From positions 496,001 to 560,000 of the forward strand of contig OY540815.1 of NCBI GenBank assembly GCA_961205875.1: a stretch of DNA of 64,000 nucleotides, given 5' to 3'. This DNA is from Sialis fuliginosa (lineage: Eukaryota > Arthropoda > Insecta > Megaloptera > Sialidae). Below, in pieces: positions 20,602 through 30,580 of this stretch. How positions within the stretch are numbered: position 1 is the stretch's first letter; the number at the start of each line of letters is the position of its first letter. The position numbers were made by a program, and so were the translations under genes. The notes beneath the pieces were generated by a model, which was not told the DNA's origin, searched no databases, and saw nothing but the letters and a program-made list of their open reading frames with translations.

Positions 20602-23082
20602 TCAGAAATTCGGCGAAAACTGCTTGAGATCTTTCACGTGCCAAATCCCTCTCGACTTGCCATTCTCATCCTGGATCTCGTACGTTACTGCTGAGACCTT
20701 CCTTCTAACACGAAAAGGTCCCACAAATTTTGGGGCTAAACTTGCTGAAAATTTTTTCGAGGTATCGGACAGAACATAGTTTCTTTTCAATACTGGCTCC
20801 CCGACCTCAAATATCACAGGTCGTCTGCGTAGGTTGTAAACTCGTTCGTTTGTTGTGTGCGCGTCTCCCAGTTGTTTCTGCACTCTCGTTCTTATTTCGT
20901 CAAAGATCTTACTTCTCTCCGCTCGATCTTCGACTGCGACACCCAGTTCGGGACGGTTGTCTTGGTTCCCAAAACTTTTGCCATTTAAGACATATTGCCT
21001 GCCGAAGTTGACAAAGTACGGCGTATCCTTCAGTACCTCGTGCCGCGCAGTTCTCAACGCACATCCGAACTCTGCCATATGATCATCCCATCGTTTATGG
21101 TTGGCGTCTTTGATGTAAGATCGTATCATGGTCTTAACGACACTGTTCACGCGTTCAACGGGGTTGGCCTGGGGGTGGTAATTCGCCGTGTATAATGGTT
21201 TTACTCCGTACTTCTGTAGAAGTTCGCGGAATTCTGCGCTTTTAAATTGGACCCCGTTGTCGCAGATGAGATACTGAGGAGCGCCGAACATCAACATTAC
21301 CTCGTCCTCTATTTTCTTGATAATTGGGTTCGTCTTGGCTGTGCGCAGTGGAAAAATCAGCGGGAACTTGCTAAAATAGTCGGAAACAACCAGGATGTAG
21401 CAGTTTCCTTTCGAAGAACGTGGAAGTGGGCCCATTAGGTCCACGCTCACCATCTGCCATGGCTGAGAAATGGTCGGCCGTTTTCCCATAAGGCCAACGG
21501 GTCCTGCTTGACTTGGTTTCTGTTCCGCGCACACGCGACAATTCTTAACGTAACGAGCTGCGTCTGCTCTCATTTTTGGCCAATAATACTGTTGGGCGAG
21601 ACGGTGGTATGTTTTGCTAGAGCCAAGGTGTCCAGAAGTTGGCTCGTCGTGACACTCAACCAGTGCCTCCACCCGAGACTCCTTCGGCAAGACCTTCCTC
21701 CATTCCCACGTATGAATAATACCCTGGCTACGGACCTTCTTCAGCAATACCGAACCATCGACTCGCCAGTTCGCCATTTTCCGTGGAAAATCATTTACCC
21801 TCTGACACATGTTAACGTACCATTTGTCCTTTGGTCTCTCCGGGACCTCAACAACGTCTAGTGGTACGGCCCTCGACAAGGCGTCGGGAACGAGATGGTC
21901 CTTTCCCTTCCGGTGTATGACTGAGAAGTCGTATTGCTGTAAGCGCAGCGCCCATCTGGCCAGTCTCCCAGCGGGATCCTTCAGGTTGCTCAGCCAAATT
22001 AGTGAGTGGTGATCTGCGATCACAGTAAACTTTGCACCCTCAAGATATGGACGAAACTTTTCCACTGACCAAATGACAGCTAAGCATTCCTTCTCAGTCG
22101 TGGTATAGTTTCTCTCGGCCTTATTTAAACTACGACTCGCGTACCCTATGACGTGTTCCCCATCTGCTAGTTGTTGAGAGAGAACGGCCCCAAGACCATA
22201 GTTGCTGGCGTCAGTCTGAAGGACAAACGGCAGGTCAAAATTCGGGCACGTCAGTACCGGTGCCGAAACCAATGCATTCTTAAGTGTTTGCAATGCGTTG
22301 TCACAACTCTCGGTCCAGGCCCACTTCTTTGTCTTCCTCAGCAGCTCTGTTAGCGGCGCTATTGTCGTAGAAAAGTCAGGTATGAAGCGACGGTACCAAC
22401 TAGCCATCCCAATGATTCTCCTCACTTCTCCGACATTCTTGGGAGGTGGAATATTCAGTATGGCAGACACTTTATCGGGGTCGACATGAAGACCGTTTCG
22501 GTCTACCACATAGCCCAAATATCGGAGTTCTGAACGGCATAGCTGGCACTTCTCTTCACTCAACGATAGGTTAGCTGCCGCTAACTTTGCGAATAAATTC
22601 TTGAGGACATCAATATGTTGCTCGAATGTTTGGGTGCTCACGATTATGTCGTCGAGGTACACGAACACGAATGGTTCTAGCTCTGGCCCCAATACCCGAT
22701 CGATCAGCCGTTGCCAGGTGGCCGGCGCGTTGTGGAGGCCGAACGGCATTCTCGCAAATTGAAATAGGCCACGTCCAGGAACGGTAAACGCCGTTTTGTC
22801 GCGGCTACTCTTGGCGACGGGGATCTGCCAGTATGCTGACTTCAGATCGAGTGAGGACAGATAGCGAGCATCCCTCAAACGATCGAGAATAGCCGATACA
22901 TAAGGCAGCGGATACGCGTCCCTCTTCGTGACTTCATTCACCTTACGGTAATCAACGCAGAACCGATATGATCCATCCTTTTTCTTTGCCAGGATAATCG
23001 GCGAAGACCACGCACTCTTAGACGGTTCTATGATGCCTTCCTTCAGCATATCATTCACTTCTGCGTTGATATACTGTTGCAC
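20602..23082 (-). CDS. Gypsy pol: reverse transcriptase, RNase H, integrase
   Basis: An open frame of 826 codons. RT: a conserved L-D-L-K-S-A-Y near residue 78 and the catalytic Y-L-D-D at ~142-145. RNase H: first catalytic Asp in Q-T-D-A-S at ~289-293, then T-T-E-K-E-C-L-A and D-H-H-S-L. Integrase: zinc-binding His 478, His 485, Cys 515 and Cys 518, followed by catalytic Asp 548, Asp 608 and Glu 643 (a D,D-35-E spacing). A C-terminal region with G-P-F-R-V-R-R-K-V and W-H-V-K-D-L-K-Q-F ends the protein. All catalytic residues are present. The listed start Met is inside the RT N-terminus; natural translation would enter from the protease region, but the deletion at ~23117-23125 puts upstream and downstream in different frames. 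Confidence 0.92.
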   Translation of the reverse strand: MQQYINAEVNDMLKEGIIEPSKSAWSSPIILAKKKDGSYRFCVDYRKVNEVTKRDAYPLPYVSAILDRLRDARYLSSLDLKSAYWQIPVAKSSRDKTAFTVPGRGLFQFARMPFGLHNAPATWQRLIDRVLGPELEPFVFVYLDDIIVSTQTFEQHIDVLKNLFAKLAAANLSLSEEKCQLCRSELRYLGYVVDRNGLHVDPDKVSAILNIPPPKNVGEVRRIIGMASWYRRFIPDFSTTIAPLTELLRKTKKWAWTESCDNALQTLKNALVSAPVLTCPNFDLPFVLQTDASNYGLGAVLSQQLADGEHVIGYASRSLNKAERNYTTTEKECLAVIWSVEKFRPYLEGAKFTVIADHHSLIWLSNLKDPAGRLARWALRLQQYDFSVIHRKGKDHLVPDALSRAVPLDVVEVPERPKDKWYVNMCQRVNDFPRKMANWRVDGSVLLKKVRSQGIIHTWEWRKVLPKESRVEALVECHDEPTSGHLGSSKTYHRLAQQYYWPKMRADAARYVKNCRVCAEQKPSQAGPVGLMGKRPTISQPWQMVSVDLMGPLPRSSKGNCYILVVSDYFSKFPLIFPLRTAKTNPIIKKIEDEVMLMFGAPQYLICDNGVQFKSAEFRELLQKYGVKPLYTANYHPQANPVERVNSVVKTMIRSYIKDANHKRWDDHMAEFGCALRTARHEVLKDTPYFVNFGRQYVLNGKSFGNQDNRPELGVAVEDRAERSKIFDEIRTRVQKQLGDAHTTNERVYNLRRRPVIFEVGEPVLKRNYVLSDTSKKFSASLAPKFVGPFRVRRKVSAVTYEIQDENGKSRGIWHVKDLKQFSPNF

Positions 23083-23111
23083 TTTCGGAGATACGGGGTA
23101 GTATCGTTGTT

Positions 23112-23300
23112 TTATTGGGGGTCCAGTAAACCACGCATTTTCACCCCTAGAATGTCCACTTCCAAGTAAGGCCTTTCGTCTCCTTTTCGTCCCATCAATA
23201 TGTAGTCAAGTTTTGCAGACAATCTTGACTTGGTCATCCGTTTCATGTTATTGGACAGTTCTTGACCTCGAGCTGCCCTGGAACTTAGTTTTTTTGTTGC
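23112..23300 (-). pseudogene. Gypsy protease stub
   Basis: This frame is -1 relative to gag and is reached through the slippery site at the gag stop. It reaches R-P-Y-L-E-V-D-I-L-G-V-K-M-R-G-L-L-D, the approach to the retropepsin active site (family motif LLD-S/T-G), but after the Asp it runs into unrelated codons and a TAA (23112-23114). The next bases already belong to the linker just before RT (I-K-Q-R-Y-Y-P pattern, in another frame). So the active-site Ser/Thr-Gly, the flap and the rest of the protease are missing. The open frame extends upstream to 23417 only because it overlaps gag. Confidence 0.85.
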
Positions 23301-24658
23301 CGACATTGAAGACATTCGGCTCGCAAAACATTTTGTGCCCCGCACCCAAAACAAAACTTCTTCCGGTGTGAAGAACAAACACGGAATTGGTGTCCCGTAC
23401 CACCACAGTTCCAACACGATACCGACGGTGCCCCTGACGACTGGGGAGATCTTGAAATGTTTGGTGTTTCGACTGGAGCTAAACGAGTGGACCTCGGTGT
23501 TCTACCTCTGTACGCGAGATCAGGCTCCAACGATCGACTTGTGTTGCTTGACGGTGGGACAAAAGACTGGCTTATAAGACGACTATTCTCTAGCCGCCGT
23601 CCTAATTGAGCCAAATGTGCCACTGAAGTCACTTCTACTAGACTCAGTCGATCCTGGTACCATGGCGAAATATTTTTCAGGAGAATCCTAAGCTTCACCG
23701 CTTCCGACATGGGGATTTCCAGCCGATTAAATAAATTCGACATCACAGCGAGGTATATGCCGAATGACTCATCTTGCTCTTGCGTTCGACGTTTGATCTC
23801 CTCAAAGAGCATATCGTTGTAGTCTGCGGGTTGGAATTGATCCCGTAGATGTGTGCAAAGCTGAGGCCATGAAGACATATGGCGCCTCATTGCCCTAAAC
23901 CAGATTAAAGCGGAACCAGTAAAGAGATCGACAGCGGAATTCCACAGCTGATATTCATCGACGTTACGTGCAACTCTCAATTCATCGACTCTTTCGAGGA
24001 ACGCGCTGACGCTGATGTCACTTGGTTCGCCGCTGAATTTGAGGTCCCACTTGGACACTGGGGTAGAACGAATATTAGAATATGACGTCCAATTTGTCTG
24101 ATCTTGAGGTTGACAGGGAGGATTTCCTGCCTCCGCTAGTGAACTATTCCGAGCACCAATATTAAGATTTTGGAACATTACATTTGTAGGAATGTCATCC
24201 ACATGTCCCGTATCCGCAGGAGGGGTCATATTGTCGTCCGCCGCACCCTCTGATACCTTCTGGTCTAAATCAAAGCTCGCATTTATGACTTGGCTTAGTA
24301 GATCTGATCTAACAGTTGGATCAGAGCTATCAAACCGGTTGATTCGATCGAACAGGTGTGCTAATTTGGTCTCTATTTTTTTGAAGGTACCATCTGACCT
24401 GGTTCCTGAGAAAGTCGATATAAGCTCTCCCACCTCTATCAGTTTTCTCGTGCAAGCATCCTTTTCAACTGCTAAGTCGAACTTCCATGATGGATTAACA
24501 GACACTTTACCGCTTGTCTCTAATTTTAATGTCTGGCGTAAAGTTTTCCGCATTTCATCGACCGTTCCACCGTCCGTAATACCTCTAACCTCTAGTTCAT
24601 ATTTAAGCTCATCTTGAGCCAAACGATAAACGTCCATCTTTAATGACATACTAACCAA
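23285..24658 (-). CDS. Gypsy Gag (capsid/nucleocapsid) polyprotein
   Basis: 457 codons from ATG 24658; a second Met five codons in is an equally good start. The N-terminus (LAQDELKYELEVRGI) resembles the SAP-like helix pair found at the start of several insect Gypsy Gags. Residues ~190-360 form the capsid region, with W-x-x-Y...F-S-G and F-x-x-Q-F patterns typical of retrotrans_gag. Near the C-terminus is a CCHC knuckle (C-W-N-C-G-G-T-G-H-Q-F-R-V-C) and a second cysteine cluster (C-F-G-C...C-L-Q-C). It packages element RNA in the cytoplasm. It ends at TAA 23285-23287 directly after a slippery heptamer. Intact. Confidence 0.92.
   Translation of the reverse strand: MVSMSLKMDVYRLAQDELKYELEVRGITDGGTVDEMRKTLRQTLKLETSGKVSVNPSWKFDLAVEKDACTRKLIEVGELISTFSGTRSDGTFKKIETKLAHLFDRINRFDSSDPTVRSDLLSQVINASFDLDQKVSEGAADDNMTPPADTGHVDDIPTNVMFQNLNIGARNSSLAEAGNPPCQPQDQTNWTSYSNIRSTPVSKWDLKFSGEPSDISVSAFLERVDELRVARNVDEYQLWNSAVDLFTGSALIWFRAMRRHMSSWPQLCTHLRDQFQPADYNDMLFEEIKRRTQEQDESFGIYLAVMSNLFNRLEIPMSEAVKLRILLKNISPWYQDRLSLVEVTSVAHLAQLGRRLENSRLISQSFVPPSSNTSRSLEPDLAYRGRTPRSTRLAPVETPNISRSPQSSGAPSVSCWNCGGTGHQFRVCSSHRKKFCFGCGAQNVLRAECLQCRQQKN
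23288..23294 (-). promoter_or_regulatory. Programmed -1 frameshift slippery site A AAA AAC
   Basis: In the gag frame the last codons read CAA CAA AAA AAC TAA, so the heptamer A_AAA_AAC sits in the canonical X_XXY_YYZ phase immediately before the stop. The protease frame is exactly -1 to gag. Both observations fit ribosomal frameshifting to make Gag-Pol. Confidence 0.85.
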
Positions 24659-25106
24659 TCAACAAAATCGAAATAAATTTAATAAATAAAAACGGTCGTA
24701 ACCATACAACTTCCAACGATCAGCGATAGTAAAACACAACAAAACAAAATCTAGCTTCAAATCTAAAATTTTATAGCCCTAAATTCAATAGGCCCCAAAA
24801 AAAATCAACCAACAGCCAATAGGCCCGCGAAATCACAACTAAGACTCACAAAATCAATTAGGCCCGATGAAAATATCGCTACAAATAATTTAATAGATAA
24901 GAGCCCCGCGAAAATATTTCGTGACCTTTAAAAATTACCGATTTAATGTCCCGACAAAATAAAGTTAGCTCAAAACCCAAAAATTCAATTACGTTAAATT
25001 AACACTATAAATTATCAATACACGAATTAGAAAAAAAAATTAAATAGACCCCAAAACTATAAATAAATTTCCTTTAACTGGCCCCAAACGTTGGTCGCCA
25101 AATTTC
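24659..25106 (-). other. Gypsy leader region with candidate primer-binding site
   Basis: Between 5' LTR and gag. Directly after the LTR end the minus strand reads GAAATTTGGCGACCAACG; TGGCGACCAACG is the probable tRNA primer-binding site. I cannot assign the tRNA. Confidence 0.6.
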
Positions 25107-26299
25107 TGTAATGCAATAAAATTGCCCAGCGTACAGAAAAGGCGTTACACCCGGTCGGCTACAGTGGAGAAGGGGGTAGGTTGTCAATTTGTTATTTTTT
25201 TTCTTCTTAGTAGGTGGGGTCGAATTAAAAGGTGATAATAATATATAGCAAAAAAAAATAATTATAATATAGAAAATATACTTCAAGAATATTTACTTAT
25301 TAAGAAGGGCGCCACGTGACTTTTAAATTACTACGCCTCTGGTAAATCACAAAATCCGTCGTTGAACGTTGTATGGAACAGGGTTTTAAATAAAATCACT
25401 GTATCGGCTTATGAAGTGCTTAGTTATATTTAACAAATAAGAAAATAGTTAATCGGTATTGTATGTACATTAAGGAGAACAAACATAAGAAATATATGCA
25501 TATAAATGTAAATCTATTCAGTAGCACAATTACCAAAACAAGATTATAAAATAATTAAATGTAGCATTATTTAAGGTAATTTGTACATATTATTTTTGTT
25601 TGAAATTCGCATACAAACAAATAGAGTATTCAATACGATAATATAACTTATGAACTAGCTATGTATAAAGAAATAGAAACTTAAAAATGTATGACAATAG
25701 AAACCTGAATATGGTTGCAACCCTAAAACGAAAAGTATATGTTCATAAATACGAGTAGCTACTGTATGTTCCGTACGCCCGGCACACGTGAATCTTACGC
25801 ACTTAAAATTAGTTTAGCACTGTGGTATTTTGAAAAAAAACAATAAACAATAACAAACAATATTATCCACTTATCTGCACGGACTCCATATCCCTGGGCT
25901 CCAGGTTGGCAAGTCTGGACCTCCACTCCTTAACCAAAATTGACTCCGTGGGCACGACAATAATAAATCCCCCTCTCAAGGGTAAGGGCCGGTCGGACCT
26001 CCAAAATTCCGGACTCCTCAAAATTTTAATGTCGCCTCCTTTTTAAGCGATATATTGTTGCTTCAACTTTGTGCTATATGCGTATATTGCACCGATCTTA
26101 TCTCTCCGTTGTCTCTGCTTGCCCCGTTCCTCGACAAGTCAGCGCCCGAATTGAGAGTGCACGCAAGGTCGTTGCAATTAATTCAAAAGATAAGAATAAT
26201 GCATACCGAAGAATGCATGAAATTGCAGCAAAATCTTATACTTTAAAACCAAATATTATTTAATAATAAAATATTTAAATCAAAAAAAAAATCATTACA
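25107..26299 (-). repeat. Gypsy 5' LTR
   Basis: 1193 bp, essentially identical to 19378-20570. Transcription would start here and run towards lower coordinates. Confidence 0.93.
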
Positions 26300-26694
26300 A
26301 CCTATCGTTAAATGCAGGCCAATTTAACACATTTTTTCTCTCTTTTCTACTCAATATGTCCTAAGCTTACTTTAGTAGAACCATTAAATAATTTTGCAAA
26401 AGCTTAAGTGTAGATTTTCAACACAAAATTGAACAAGAATGGTAATTTTTCATAAATTATTATGTTTGTAGTTCTACTAAATGTGACTAAAATTGATTAA
26501 AAATGTTTTTTTAATATATCCGAATGACACACCTTATAGATTATTTGCTACTCTTTAATTTTTGTCCTGTAATTTTTCCACGTAGAAATAGTCATATGCA
26601 AATAGTCAATTGCCATAGAGTGCGTCATACCGTATGCAAATATATAGCCATACTTTCTCCGCGCTCTACCACGAGAACGGTTGTTTTTTTTTTT

Positions 26695-26907
26695 TAATGG
26701 AAAGAATCTTTTTTCTTAAGAATTTAATAATACACTTTTTATATAATAACCCCCATTCACCTCCGAGTCATAGGAAGTGAGATATTCACGAATAACCGTT
26801 TTTAGTCACGTTAGACCTTCAATATCTCGCAACGCCGGCGCGATATATTCGGGGACTTTTTACATGTTATTTATAACACTGTAACGAAGGTGTGTACAAA
26901 AATTCAG
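26695..26907. other. Non-coding spacer
   Basis: No feature recognised between the foldback tip and the Harbinger fragment. Confidence 0.5.
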
Positions 26908-27444
26908 CTATCTGCTATTTTTTTCGCAGTTGAAATCTAAAATTACTGGACTATATGCAGTACCTGCTAAATCATTTTCAACAATATGTATATCCGGTAT
27001 CTGTCCATTATTTATTATTTGCTGTAACATATGCGTATCTCCTTCAGCTGGAGATGATTCTTGTTCCCCCATGGTTCTTGCTATGTTATGAAGAACCGCT
27101 GTAGCAATTACAATAGTTAAAGTTGTCTCCAATTTTAACCGACAGCCATACGCCAAAACAGGGAAACGACGTTTCCAAATTCCAAATACGTTTTCTATTT
27201 TTGTTCTGCTTCTAATATGTGCTTCATTATAAAGCTGCTGAGCAACTGATATTGGGGTCATCAAATATTTTCTTATTTGATACCAACTATCTCCCAACAA
27301 TATGCAATTTGGATAACGACCACCATCAAACTCTGCTTTGATTCTGCTATTAGAGAAAATCGTGGAATCATGAGAAGACCCCGGCCATCTTGCTACAACA
27401 TTCAAAATTTCGAGGTTTGCATTACAAATTGTTTGTACGTTGAC
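26908..27444 (-). pseudogene. PIF/Harbinger transposase (HARBI1-type), back half
   Basis: The minus-strand frame carries the C-terminal part of the Harbinger nuclease: V-V-A-R-W-P-G-S-S-H-D-S-T-I-F (with a catalytic Asp region), G-D-S-W-Y, then E-A-H-I-R-S-R-T-K-I-E-N-V-F-G-I-W-K-R-R-F-P and T-A-V-L-H-N-I-A, the family signature ending. Reading is open upstream of the first Met to about 27444, where V-N-V-Q-T-I-C is still Harbinger-like. The N-terminal half with the HTH and the first catalytic Asp is absent. It joins, in overlapping frames, the C-terminus of the unrelated gene at 27402-29469. It is not a functional transposase. Confidence 0.85.
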
Positions 27445-29469
27445 TGAATACGTGCAGCTATGGAATTGGTAAAATGTGCAATTCCACTGAGACGTTTAGC
27501 AGCATCAGCATTGATTGTTTGTTCCAGTGTAAAATCTATTGGTATTTTCGAAAATGGCTTATCGGTTCTTTTAATTCCAAAACATCCATTCTTAAAATCA
27601 TTTTTAAGTCCTGGTTGTGTTTCATTAACATTATTCAAATTGTCCGAATATTTAACACACCATCGAGCGTAGTTTGGTTGATTAACCATAAAAAATAGAT
27701 TGGTCATTTTTGAAATTACAAACTTGAACATCTCAAATTCGCCCATGCGTATACTTCTTGATAGGATGACATAATAGTTAACAAGCTGTGTATAAATCAA
27801 TAGAACTGATAAGCTGTTCTCCCATGATCACCTTGTCTTGTTTTAGCAACGAATTTTTTATATGAAGAGAGCACTCGCAACAATACTCGATTAGGTAATA
27901 ATTCTATTCTCGTAGTTGACTGTGAAACCTTTAAGTCCTGGTATTGTAAAAGATCATCATAAATTTGTTCTTTGAGGAAATCGTGTTCAATGTTTTTGGT
28001 TTTAAAAAATTGATCAAAATGTAACATTTGCAATCCTAAAGCCATTAACGGATGCAGACGTTTGCAACGATTGAAATGTTTACCTTCGATTATTCCGTTT
28101 ACAGATCCTGAAGCTATAATCTTGCTTTCAATCATCATATGAGATAATCCACACTCATTAATAAAAACTCCAATCGCTTTAAAAATGAAATGAAATTAAC
28201 CGAGATCGCCGAGATGTATGAAAAGATTTTTAAACTTCAGACTTTCGTCTGTTGCTTGAATTTTATATGCTATTTTAGCAATCGCCAAGTCATATGTAAC
28301 TTGAACATAAGTTTGATTACACTCTTTACCAACAGTTAGGGCTTGTTCCATTGTATTCACCACCACTGACGTGTTTTTTGGTGACAAATTGATAGATGTA
28401 AGGTAGGATACTTTTTGTTTTGGACTATCATCTTCTATGATTCTACAATTGAAGCCTGTCCACATTGGAGTGTGAAGCCAAATGTAACAGGTCAATTGTT
28501 TGTATTAACTTTAGATATTATTTTTAACAAAGTAAAATATGCACGTTATCAACGAATAAAGACGCGTAAATGGCGAAATTCAAAAACAAAGTAATTCGAG
28601 CTGCACAAAACTTTTTGAGGGTAGATTTGAAAAAAAACAAGTCATAAGTAAACATTATTAACCAAAAAGTTCGCGGCAACAGAGAAAAAGTTTATTTTTG
28701 TAAACTAGTGTTATCAATATTTTGGTATATTATTCCTACAGTGTCATGTAAAGTTTCTTTTCCATTTAAAGTATCAACGTATTTATCGAAGTTATCGAAA
28801 GCTACACCTGTGAATAATGACGTGTTTCGAATAATGTCAGGAGGACTAACTTCAGAACGATGTACAGATGAGAAGGTAGCTTCAGTTTCCAACTCCTCCG
28901 GTGTGGTATAGTTGTAACAATGTCCAAATCTATTTAAAATATTAATGATTTTTCTACTACTTGTAAGACTTTTTACAGTCATATCAAGAGTAATATGCTT
29001 AGATGGTTTTACAGTACCATTACTCACACAAAAAATAGCATCAGAAGTCATTGAGTAGCTTAATCTATTACAAATGTTTTTAATATTGTATAGCATTTTA
29101 TCACAGCCACCATGTCCTCATGATTTATGAATTTCTGTCAACACTGTAGGTTCCTCAGGTGATTTTTTTTTAAAGATGAGAATCATTATTGACCGTATTC
29201 ATAATGTCATATTTTGTATACCAATAATACTCAGAAGATGTCCGCTGTGCATTTGTATTTATGGCCATTTTACTATTTTTGATCATTTTTATTACCTCAA
29301 AAATTCGATCTTGCACCCATGGTTTTTTCAAATTCCCGTGTTGTTTGTTGTAATATTCCATTAACTGTTCGTTAAATTTCACTTTAAAATTAGATTGTTC
29401 ACATTTATTTTGTACAGTTACTATTTTATCTACTTTTTTTGACAGAACATTGTCACTGGACGACACCAT
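27402..29469 (-). pseudogene. Broken gene of a conserved, unnamed protein family
   Basis: Five consecutive minus-strand open frames (starts near 29469, 29096, 28495, 28138 and 27800) look like segments of one long protein separated by frameshifts and stops. The N-terminal segment is basic with an S-S-E-Y-Y-W-Y-x-K-Y-D-I-M motif. The next has T-G-V-A-F-D-N-F-D-K-Y-V and H-D-T-V-G-I. Then come Y-V-Q-V-T-Y-D-L-A-I-A-K-I-A...L-F-I-H-L-G, then S-G-S-V-N...G-K-H-F-N-R-C-K-R-L-H-P. Last is N-Y-A-R-W...F-S-K-I-P-I-D-F-T-L-E-Q-T-I-N-A-D-A-A. I recall such motifs from multi-copy uncharacterised proteins of insects and cnidarians, probably transposon-borne, but cannot name a function. The FDN/HLG/ADAA blocks could include acidic catalytic residues of an RNase H-fold enzyme; that is inference. 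Confidence 0.6.
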
Positions 29470-30034
29470 TTTCTCGTAATGGTATTCAGTGCCTCTTCGA
29501 TTGTTTCCATTTTATAAAACGGCTAAGTGTTGAGCTAGCCGTATTGTAGAACGTATGATATCATTCAATATGGCGGATGATAGTTCAGCCTTTTTGTAAA
29601 GCGGCTAAATTTACCATCCGGCTGCGACATGTATATAATTAATAAATATTTTTTTTACTTACCATTCAATTTGTGTACCTACATCCTAAAATATATTTAT
29701 TAGATTTCCAACTGAGTTTTTTTATTCATTCATTATAATTAGTATTTACATGTATTTGAAATAAAGAGATGATGTAGCAATGCCTTAACTGCATTTTTGT
29801 CGGGTCTCAGGAGGTACATGGAAAATGGACTCCAGCTGTAATTTTATTGTCTGGATTATATAAAAGTTGTTACTATAATTACATGCTTTAAAAATAGTAA
29901 AATTGAGATAGAAAACACTTAGACAAAAGTATCATTTAATTGGCACAAAAATTGTAATGAATTCCATTACAATACTTTTTTTATAAATTGGTACATATGC
30001 AAATAGTCATGGAATTTTGTTATTTTTTAAATTA
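29470..30034. other. AT-rich non-coding stretch
   Basis: No gene recognised. 'ttataaaacggctaa' (~29513) and 'gtaaagcggctaaa' (~29596) form a weak direct pair around 'atggcggatgatagttcagc'. Confidence 0.5.
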
Positions 30035-30038
30035 TATA

Positions 30039-30576
30039 TGTCGGCGCGCGGAAATTATTTAGTTCAAATTGGCACTAAATACGTAGAAATGATGCAGACC
30101 AATCAGAAGTCAGCACCAATAACCAGTCAGCAGATCAGGAGACACGCTAAGTGGGAGGTCGGTTGGAAGGGGCAGAGAAGATACCGTCATTTTGGAGAGA
30201 CGGCAGTTGACCAGTACTGGCTTAGCGACCTACGTTATCGTGGCTTGAAACGTGTTACGACACACTTGAAACGTGTTACGTCACACCTGAACTGCAATTA
30301 CAGTGTTTAGCAGTTGCATAATTTTCGGTGTATTTATAATTGTGATAAAAACATTCGATTAGTGTTATTTTCTATAATTTAAAGATCTTGTGAAATTAAT
30401 GAAAAGGGCAGTGTGTGATTTTGTAATTGTAACTTAATGATTAATGTTGATAAAAGGACAATATTGTTGATCTGTGTTTGTTTTATTTATGAACGACGGA
30501 AGGAGAGCAGATTAGTGACAGTGCGCGAGATGTGGCGATGCCACCATCTTATGTATTAATATAACACGCTCCGACA
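30039..30576. mobile_element. Solo LTR
   Basis: 538 bp beginning TGTCGGCGCGCGG and ending CACGCTCCGACA, with TATA directly outside each end (30035-30038, 30577-30580) as a 4-bp target duplication. There is no adjacent internal sequence. Most likely left by recombination between the two LTRs of a Gypsy-type element. The 97-codon ORF inside is not a gene. Orientation is not determinable. Confidence 0.75.
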
Positions 30577-30580
30577 TATA

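Larger units (their letters stand above)
19378..26299 (-). mobile_element. Young Ty3/Gypsy retrotransposon, protease-deleted
   Basis: LTRs 19378-20570 and 25107-26299 (1193 bp each, TGTAATG...CATTACA) enclose gag and pol on the minus strand. The target duplication ACCT is at 19374-19377 and 26300-26303. Side by side the LTRs differ only at one C/A next to the A-run near their right edge, so the insertion is very recent. The order is gag, protease stub, RT, RNase H, integrase; there is no envelope ORF. A deletion removed most of the protease. Confidence 0.95.
18098..26694. mobile_element. Foldback element with ~780-bp arms, interrupted by a Gypsy element
   Basis: Left arm ~18098-18880; right arm ~18985-19377 continued at 26300-26694; centre ~18881-18984. 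The two right-arm pieces become contiguous once the Gypsy element and one copy of its ACCT duplication are set aside. Tips read as a poly-A run followed by CAACCGTTCTCGTGG, and TA lies outside each tip (18096-18097, 26695-26696). Before the insertion the element was ~1.67 kb. No ORF with a recognisable transposase is present. Confidence 0.85.

Noticed and set aside
20730..24617. Plus-strand ORFs of 60-141 codons across the Gypsy body
   Set aside because: They are antisense shadows of gag and pol.
30017..30310. 97-codon ORF
   Set aside because: Lies inside a solo LTR with clear ends and target duplication; no motif.
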